Shown here: in pieces, positions 59,539-64,000 of the stretch | Layout: each line of letters begins with the position of its first letter | Numbering within the stretch: position 1 is the first letter of the stretch | From: JADZAI01 sp964390465 | Lineage (GTDB): Bacteria > Pseudomonadota > Alphaproteobacteria > Micropepsales > Micropepsaceae | DNA length: 64,000 bases | Reading direction: 5' to 3' | NCBI GenBank assembly: GCA_964390465.1 | Contig: CAYMIJ010000001.1 | Span: 124,001-188,000 of the forward strand | Translations under genes and position numbers: made by a program | The notes under the pieces: model-generated | Seen by the model: the letters and a program-made list of their open reading frames with translations, nothing else | What the model was told of the DNA's origin: nothing | Database searches by the model: none

Positions 59539-60564
59539 ATGCAGGCATTGCCATATACGCCAGAAGTCGAAGCAGCGACCGCGCACCTCTACGAGCGCGT
59601 CAAATCCATCATCCCGGAAATCGAATGGCGCGTTCATGCACCCTACATCGCCGCTATCAACGCGAAGAAGAAAGAGATCGGCGCGGTCGTTCTGGCGCAC
59701 AATTATCAAACGCCTGAAATTTTCCACTGCGTCTCTGACTTCTCAGGTGACTCGCTTCAGCTCGCGCGTGAAGCCGCCAAGACGGATGCGAAAATCATCG
59801 TGCAGGCTGGCGTCCACTTCATGGCCGAAACGTCGAAAATCCTCAGCCCCGAAAAGACCGTGCTGATCCCCGACATGGAAGCAGGCTGCTCGCTGGCCTC
59901 CTCCATCACCGGCGCCGACGTCCGGCTGCTGCGTCAGAAATATCCGGGCGTGCCTATCGTCACCTATGTGAACACGTCGGCAGAAGTGAAAGCCGAAAGC
60001 GATATCTGCTGCACGTCATCCAATGCCGTAGACGTTGTGGAATCGCTCGGCGTACCGCGCGTCTTCATGATCCCCGACCAGTTCCTGGCCCGCAATGTGG
60101 CCAAGCAGACCAGTGTGGAAGTCCTCACATGGGCAGGGTCATGCGAAGTGCATGAACGCTTCAGCGCCGATGACATCCGCGCCTTCCGCAAGTCGCATCC
60201 GGGCGTCGTCGTTCTCGCCCACCCCGAATGCCCGCCGGAAGTCGTGGCGGAAGCAGACTTCGCCGGGTCGACCAGCGCTATGATTGGTTATGTTGAAAAC
60301 AATCGACCGAAGCGCGTGGTGATGGTGACGGAATGTTCAATGAGCGACAACATCGCCGCATCGCTGAAAGATGTGGAGTTCGTGCGGCCATGCAATCTCT
60401 GCCCGCATATGAAACGCATCACGCTACCCAAGATCCTGCGTTCACTGGAAACCATGACGCATGAAGTGACGGTCGATCCGGCGGTCGCGGACCGCGCCCG
60501 TCAGGCGGTTGAAAACATGCTGAGAGTCGGATCGCCTCGTATGCGCGCCGCATCAGCCGCCTGA
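59539..60564 (+). CDS. nadA: Quinolinate synthase
   Basis: 341 residues from the ATG at 59539, which has AGGAG 7 bases upstream; ATG at 59533 is too close to it and the TTG/ATG further up would include the hairpin. The Fe-S cysteines are in MEAGCSLASS, ECPPEV and RPCNLCPHM. Family blocks AHNYQTPEIFHCVSDFSGDSL and SSNAVDVV are present. It condenses iminoaspartate with dihydroxyacetone phosphate to quinolinate. First gene of nadABC. Confidence 0.96.
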   Translation: MQALPYTPEVEAATAHLYERVKSIIPEIEWRVHAPYIAAINAKKKEIGAVVLAHNYQTPEIFHCVSDFSGDSLQLAREAAKTDAKIIVQAGVHFMAETSKILSPEKTVLIPDMEAGCSLASSITGADVRLLRQKYPGVPIVTYVNTSAEVKAESDICCTSSNAVDVVESLGVPRVFMIPDQFLARNVAKQTSVEVLTWAGSCEVHERFSADDIRAFRKSHPGVVVLAHPECPPEVVAEADFAGSTSAMIGYVENNRPKRVVMVTECSMSDNIAASLKDVEFVRPCNLCPHMKRITLPKILRSLETMTHEVTVDPAVADRARQAVENMLRVGSPRMRAASAA

Positions 60565-60575
60565 AAGGCATGAAC

Positions 60576-62147
60576 ATGAGCGACTACGATGTCGTCGATG
60601 CCGGTTCCGCACTTGTGGTTGGCGCAGGATTGGCCGGGCTTTTTGCGGCACTGAAGTTCAAGGTTCGCCCAGTCACGATCCTTGCCGGCTCACCCATCGG
60701 ATCGGGCGCTTCCTCCGCATGGGCGCAGGGCGGCATAGCCGCTGCACTGGGTGATGACGACAGCCCTGGATTGCATGTGGCGGATACGATCACTGCCGGA
60801 GCCGGGATCGTTGATGAAGCCATTGCAAAAATCGTCACGGAGGAAGCGGCGGCACGCATTGAAGACCTGGTAAAACTCGGCGCACCGTTTGACCGCGATG
60901 CTGACGGTCATCTGGTATTGGGCCGTGAAGCCGCGCACAGCCGTCGCCGCATCGTCCGTGTGAAAGGTGATCAGGCTGGCGCGGCCATCATGGAAACGCT
61001 GGCCAAAGCCGTTAAGAACGCGCCCGGCATCCGGGTGATTGAAGGTCTGTGGGCCACTGACATCATCATGATTGATGGGCGCGCGCGCGGCGTCTGGACC
61101 CGCGATGCCAAAGGCCGCCGCATCGCACTGATGGCAGATGCTCTTCTTTTCGCACTTGGCGGGGCCGGCGGGCTTTACAATGTCACCACCAATCCCGTGA
61201 CCGCGCGCGGCATCGGCGTGGCGATGGCGGCCCGCGCTGGCGCAGTGATCGCCGACCCTGAATTTGTGCAGTTCCACCCGACCGCACTGGATGTCGGTCG
61301 TGACCCCGCCCCCCTCGCCACAGAGGCGCTGCGTGGTGAAGGCGCAACGCTGGTGAATGACAAGGGCGAGCGCTTCATGCTGGCCGTTCACCCGGATGCA
61401 GAACTCGCGCCTCGTGATGTCGTCGCGCGCGGCATCTTCCGAGAGATCAAGGCAGGGCGTAAAGTCTTTCTCGATACGCGCAAGGCGGTGGGCGATGCGT
61501 TCCCCGAACGCTTCCCCACGGTGTTCGCAGGCTGTCAGGGTGCTGGCGTCGACCCACGTGTCGACACCATTCCTGTGGCACCGGCCGCGCATTATCACAT
61601 GGGCGGCATCATCTGCGACGCCGATGCGCGATCGACCATCAAGAACCTTTGGGTCGCTGGCGAATGCAGCGCAACGGGATTGCACGGTGCAAACCGTCTG
61701 GCCTCGAACTCACTGCTGGAGGCCATCGTGTTCGGTGCACGCGCCGCTGCGCATATCGACGCAACCATGGAAGATGAACGCTGGTTCGATGTGCCGCCGC
61801 CACCAGCCACACAGCCCCATGACAACATGGAAGCCATGGCACGTCTGCGGCGCACCATGAGCGCGCATGTCGGCGTGGAACGTGACGCGGCCTCGCTGAC
61901 TACGGCACTGGCCGAGATCGTGAACCTGCGTCATGGCGGTTATGGCGACACGGTAACCGCCGCCGCCGAAACCGCTCTGCTGATCGCCAGTGCAGCATGG
62001 GCGCGCGAAGAAAGTCGCGGCGGACACTACCGCAGCGACTTCCCTGAGCCACGCGACGATTGGAAACACCGCACCTGCACGACGCTCAGTGCGGCCGAAG
62101 CTGTCGCTGCCGAAGCGCTTTCCAAATCCGTAAAACCTGCGGCATAA
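60576..62147 (+). CDS. nadB: L-aspartate oxidase
   Basis: 523 residues from the ATG at 60576 (AAAGG at 60564-60568, spacing 7); ATG at 60570 is too close. The FAD motif is VVGAGLAGLFAAL, the succinate-dehydrogenase-type motifs are SSAWAQGGIAAAL and FVQFHPTALD, and GLHGANRLASNSLLE is near the end. It oxidises L-aspartate to iminoaspartate for NadA. It lies 11 bp after nadA and 6 bp before nadC. Confidence 0.96.
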   Translation: MSDYDVVDAGSALVVGAGLAGLFAALKFKVRPVTILAGSPIGSGASSAWAQGGIAAALGDDDSPGLHVADTITAGAGIVDEAIAKIVTEEAAARIEDLVKLGAPFDRDADGHLVLGREAAHSRRRIVRVKGDQAGAAIMETLAKAVKNAPGIRVIEGLWATDIIMIDGRARGVWTRDAKGRRIALMADALLFALGGAGGLYNVTTNPVTARGIGVAMAARAGAVIADPEFVQFHPTALDVGRDPAPLATEALRGEGATLVNDKGERFMLAVHPDAELAPRDVVARGIFREIKAGRKVFLDTRKAVGDAFPERFPTVFAGCQGAGVDPRVDTIPVAPAAHYHMGGIICDADARSTIKNLWVAGECSATGLHGANRLASNSLLEAIVFGARAAAHIDATMEDERWFDVPPPPATQPHDNMEAMARLRRTMSAHVGVERDAASLTTALAEIVNLRHGGYGDTVTAAAETALLIASAAWAREESRGGHYRSDFPEPRDDWKHRTCTTLSAAEAVAAEALSKSVKPAA

Positions 62148-62153
62148 AAGATC

Positions 62154-63014
62154 ATGACATCCCTTACGCCCCTGCCCGCTTTGCTGATCGAACCTGCTGT
62201 GCGCGCGGCACTCATCGAAGATCTGGGCCGCGCTGGAGACATCACCACCAACGCCACCATTCCTGCCGAGGCACGGGCGCGTGTGGTGATCGCCGCCCGC
62301 AAGCAGGGCCGTGTCTCCGGTCTCGACTTCGCGCGCTGTGCCTTTCAGGCGCTGGATGCCGGGTCAGTGTTCACGGTTCAGGTTCCCGATGGCCGCGATG
62401 TCAGCCCCGGCGAAACGATTGCCACCATCGAAGCGCACACGCGCGCGCTGCTTTCAGCTGAACGTGTCGCACTGAACTTCACGGGGCGACTCTCCGGTGT
62501 TGCCACACTCACCTCCGCCTATGTGAACTGCATCGTGGGTACCACGGCGACCATCGTCGATACGCGCAAGACCACGCCTGGCTGGCGTGCCTTTGAAAAA
62601 TACGCCGTGCGGTGCGGCGGTGGCGGCAATCATCGCTTCGGGCTGGATGACGCTGTCCTCATCAAGGACAATCATGTCGCGGCCGCAGGCGGCGTCGCTG
62701 AGGCCATCAAGCGCGCCCGTGCCCATACCGGCCACATGGTCAAGATCGAGGTCGAGGTCGACACGCTGGAACAGCTCTGTCAGGCGCTCGGCGCAAATGC
62801 CGATATCGTGCTGCTCGACAACATGACGCCTGAGATGCTGCGCGAGGCGGTGCAGATCAATGCAGGACGCGCCACGCTGGAAGCATCAGGCGGCGTCAAT
62901 CTCGAAACGGTCAGGGGCATCGCCGAAACCGGCGTCGATCTCATCTCGGTAGGGGCGCTGACTCACAGCGCCGCCTGCCTTGATATTGGCCTCGATTTCG
63001 TCGCGGCGCTGTAA
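62154..63014 (+). CDS. nadC: Quinolinate phosphoribosyltransferase
   Basis: 286 residues. The family blocks are RAALIEDLGRAGDITTNATIP, ERVALNFTGRLSGVATLT, DTRKTTPGWRAFEKYAVRCGGG and IEVEVDTLEQLCQAL, and the last part ISVGALTHSAACLDIGLDF is typical. It turns quinolinate and PRPP into nicotinate mononucleotide. It ends the nadABC operon and converges on the next gene. Confidence 0.97.
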   Translation: MTSLTPLPALLIEPAVRAALIEDLGRAGDITTNATIPAEARARVVIAARKQGRVSGLDFARCAFQALDAGSVFTVQVPDGRDVSPGETIATIEAHTRALLSAERVALNFTGRLSGVATLTSAYVNCIVGTTATIVDTRKTTPGWRAFEKYAVRCGGGGNHRFGLDDAVLIKDNHVAAAGGVAEAIKRARAHTGHMVKIEVEVDTLEQLCQALGANADIVLLDNMTPEMLREAVQINAGRATLEASGGVNLETVRGIAETGVDLISVGALTHSAACLDIGLDFVAAL

Positions 63015-63017
63015 GTC

Positions 63018-63995
63018 TCAGGCCGCGAGGAACCCTTCCAGCTTCTTGCGGATGATCGTGTGCGCTTCGTCCATGATGCGGTCGATGAGTTCCTTCACCG
63101 TGGGCACATCATGGATCAATCCGGCCACCATGCCGCATGACCATGCACCGACATCCATGTCGCCTTCCTGCATGATGCGCGGATAAACACCGCCGACATA
63201 TTCCCGAATATCCTCAATCGTGGTGGCGTCGCCCTTGGCCTTCTCGATGGCGACAATCTTCTCAACCGCCGGATTGGTCAGCACACGCTCTGTATTGCGC
63301 AGCGGACGCATCACCAGACGCGTATCCAGCTCGCTCGCCGCAACGATAGCCTTCTTCACGTTCTCATGCACTGGCGCTTCCTTTGTGGCGATAAAGCGCG
63401 TGCCCATGTTCATGCCTTCCGCACCCAGCGCCATGGCGGCAACAAGGCTGCGGCCATCGGCCATGCCGCCCGAAGCAACGAACGGAATCTTCAACTCCTC
63501 GGCGGCACGCGGCAGCAGGATCATGTTGGGGATATCATCCTCACCCGGATGACCACCGCACTCAAAGCCATCCACGCTGACCGCATCACAGCCGATCTTT
63601 TCCGCTTTCAGTGAATGACGAACCGAGGTGCACTTATGGATTACCTTGATGCCTGCCGCCTGCATCTGCGGCATATAGGCTTCGGGGCTGCGGCCAGCGG
63701 TTTCCACCGCCTTCACGCCGCCTTCGATGATCGCTTCGATATATTCCTTGTATGGCGGATTGGCGAAACCGGGCAGGAAGGTCAGGTTCACGCCGAACGG
63801 CTTGTCGGTCATTGCGCGGCAGCGGGCAATTTCCTTCGCCAGCGCTTCGGGCGTCGGCTGAGTTAAGGCGGTCAGAATGCCAAGCCCGCCCGCATTCGAA
63901 ACGGCAGCCGCCAGTTCCGCCAGCCCGACAAAGTGCATGCCGCCCTGAATGATCGGATGCTGGATACCAAACAGCTCTGTGATGCGGGTTTTCAT
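63018..63995 (-). CDS. Nitronate monooxygenase-like FMN enzyme
   Basis: 325 residues with an intact start at 63995 near the window edge. TRITELFGIQHPIIQGGM is the family start, FECGGHPGEDD carries the active-site His, and ASGGMADGRSLVAAMALGAEGMNMGTRFIATKEA is the FMN phosphate loop. Members oxidise nitroalkanes or act as enoyl-type reductases (FabK-like); the exact substrate is open. It lies 3 bp beyond nadC, tail to tail. Confidence 0.9.
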   Translation of the reverse strand: MKTRITELFGIQHPIIQGGMHFVGLAELAAAVSNAGGLGILTALTQPTPEALAKEIARCRAMTDKPFGVNLTFLPGFANPPYKEYIEAIIEGGVKAVETAGRSPEAYMPQMQAAGIKVIHKCTSVRHSLKAEKIGCDAVSVDGFECGGHPGEDDIPNMILLPRAAEELKIPFVASGGMADGRSLVAAMALGAEGMNMGTRFIATKEAPVHENVKKAIVAASELDTRLVMRPLRNTERVLTNPAVEKIVAIEKAKGDATTIEDIREYVGGVYPRIMQEGDMDVGAWSCGMVAGLIHDVPTVKELIDRIMDEAHTIIRKKLEGFLAA

Positions 63996-64000
63996 GGCCG

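Noticed and set aside
60690..61685. 331-residue minus-strand open frame
   Set aside because: Antisense to nadB; no recognisable feature.
1..64000. tRNA genes, CRISPR arrays, insertion sequences, prophage genes
   Set aside because: Intergenic gaps are short and no cloverleaf-type T-loop, regular repeat-spacer series, transposase or phage gene was seen; a dedicated tRNA scan was not possible.

Overview
The window reads as chromosomal DNA of a high-GC member of the Alphaproteobacteria. Evidence: a PleD/DivK pair (cell-cycle response regulators typical of this class) beside rpmG, a TipN-like polarity protein, an alphaproteobacterial LexA box (GTTC-N7-GTTC type), DUF3572 and DUF502 proteins, and dense head-to-tail operons with 4-bp ATGA/GTGA overlaps. 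A Caulobacterales/Hyphomonadaceae-like lineage is my best guess from the PleD/DivK/TipN set; this is inference and not proven. I see no rRNA, tRNA, CRISPR array, transposase or integrase gene.

Layout. 0-8.2 kb: a cut-off L,D-transpeptidase, methionyl-tRNA synthetase, a DUF502 membrane protein, an RND efflux pump with its adaptor, an HPt protein and a small conserved protein. 8.3-13.9 kb: a TipN-like coiled-coil membrane protein and a four-gene Mla/MCE-type lipid transporter (permease, ATPase, MCE protein, lipoprotein). 14-19 kb: Sel1-repeat protein, dipeptide epimerase, then pqqABCDE for the redox cofactor PQQ, including a 31-residue PqqA. 19-27 kb: MFS transporter, a tight three-gene operon with an aminoglycoside-phosphotransferase-fold protein, a DUF423 protein, an FAD monooxygenase-like protein with an epoxide-hydrolase-like enzyme, and an unknown lipoprotein. 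27-39.7 kb: aspS, rnd, a PLP sulfur-metabolism enzyme, a large unknown protein with a HEPN-like motif, a membrane span and a heptad-repeat coil, parC, recO, two Nudix genes and an MFS gene.

39.8-47.4 kb is the most unusual part. rpmG and pleD converge, but a 5.4-kb exporter cluster (FtsX/MacB-like permease, ATPase, two paralogous lipoprotein adaptors, an AT-richer secreted protein and a 32-codon remnant of a further adaptor) lies between them. It is bracketed by two 45-bp direct copies of the rpmG-pleD terminator that differ at one base, so it looks like an inserted module.

47.4-64 kb: DUF3572, HAD, ROK kinase and dinB form a run; an AT-rich lipoprotein gene interrupts before lexA, which has an SOS box on its promoter. 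Next comes a nitric-oxide response unit: nsrR divergent from a truncated haemoglobin-norB operon, with a perfect 7-3-7 palindrome between them, followed by a SirB2-family gene. Finally an operon of HD hydrolase, tyrosine phosphatase, NrtR-like Nudix regulator and alpha/beta hydrolase leads into nadABC (de novo NAD synthesis). Two matching TATRCT-N7-AGCATA palindromes lie before nadA and are the probable NrtR operators. A nitronate monooxygenase-like gene ends the window.
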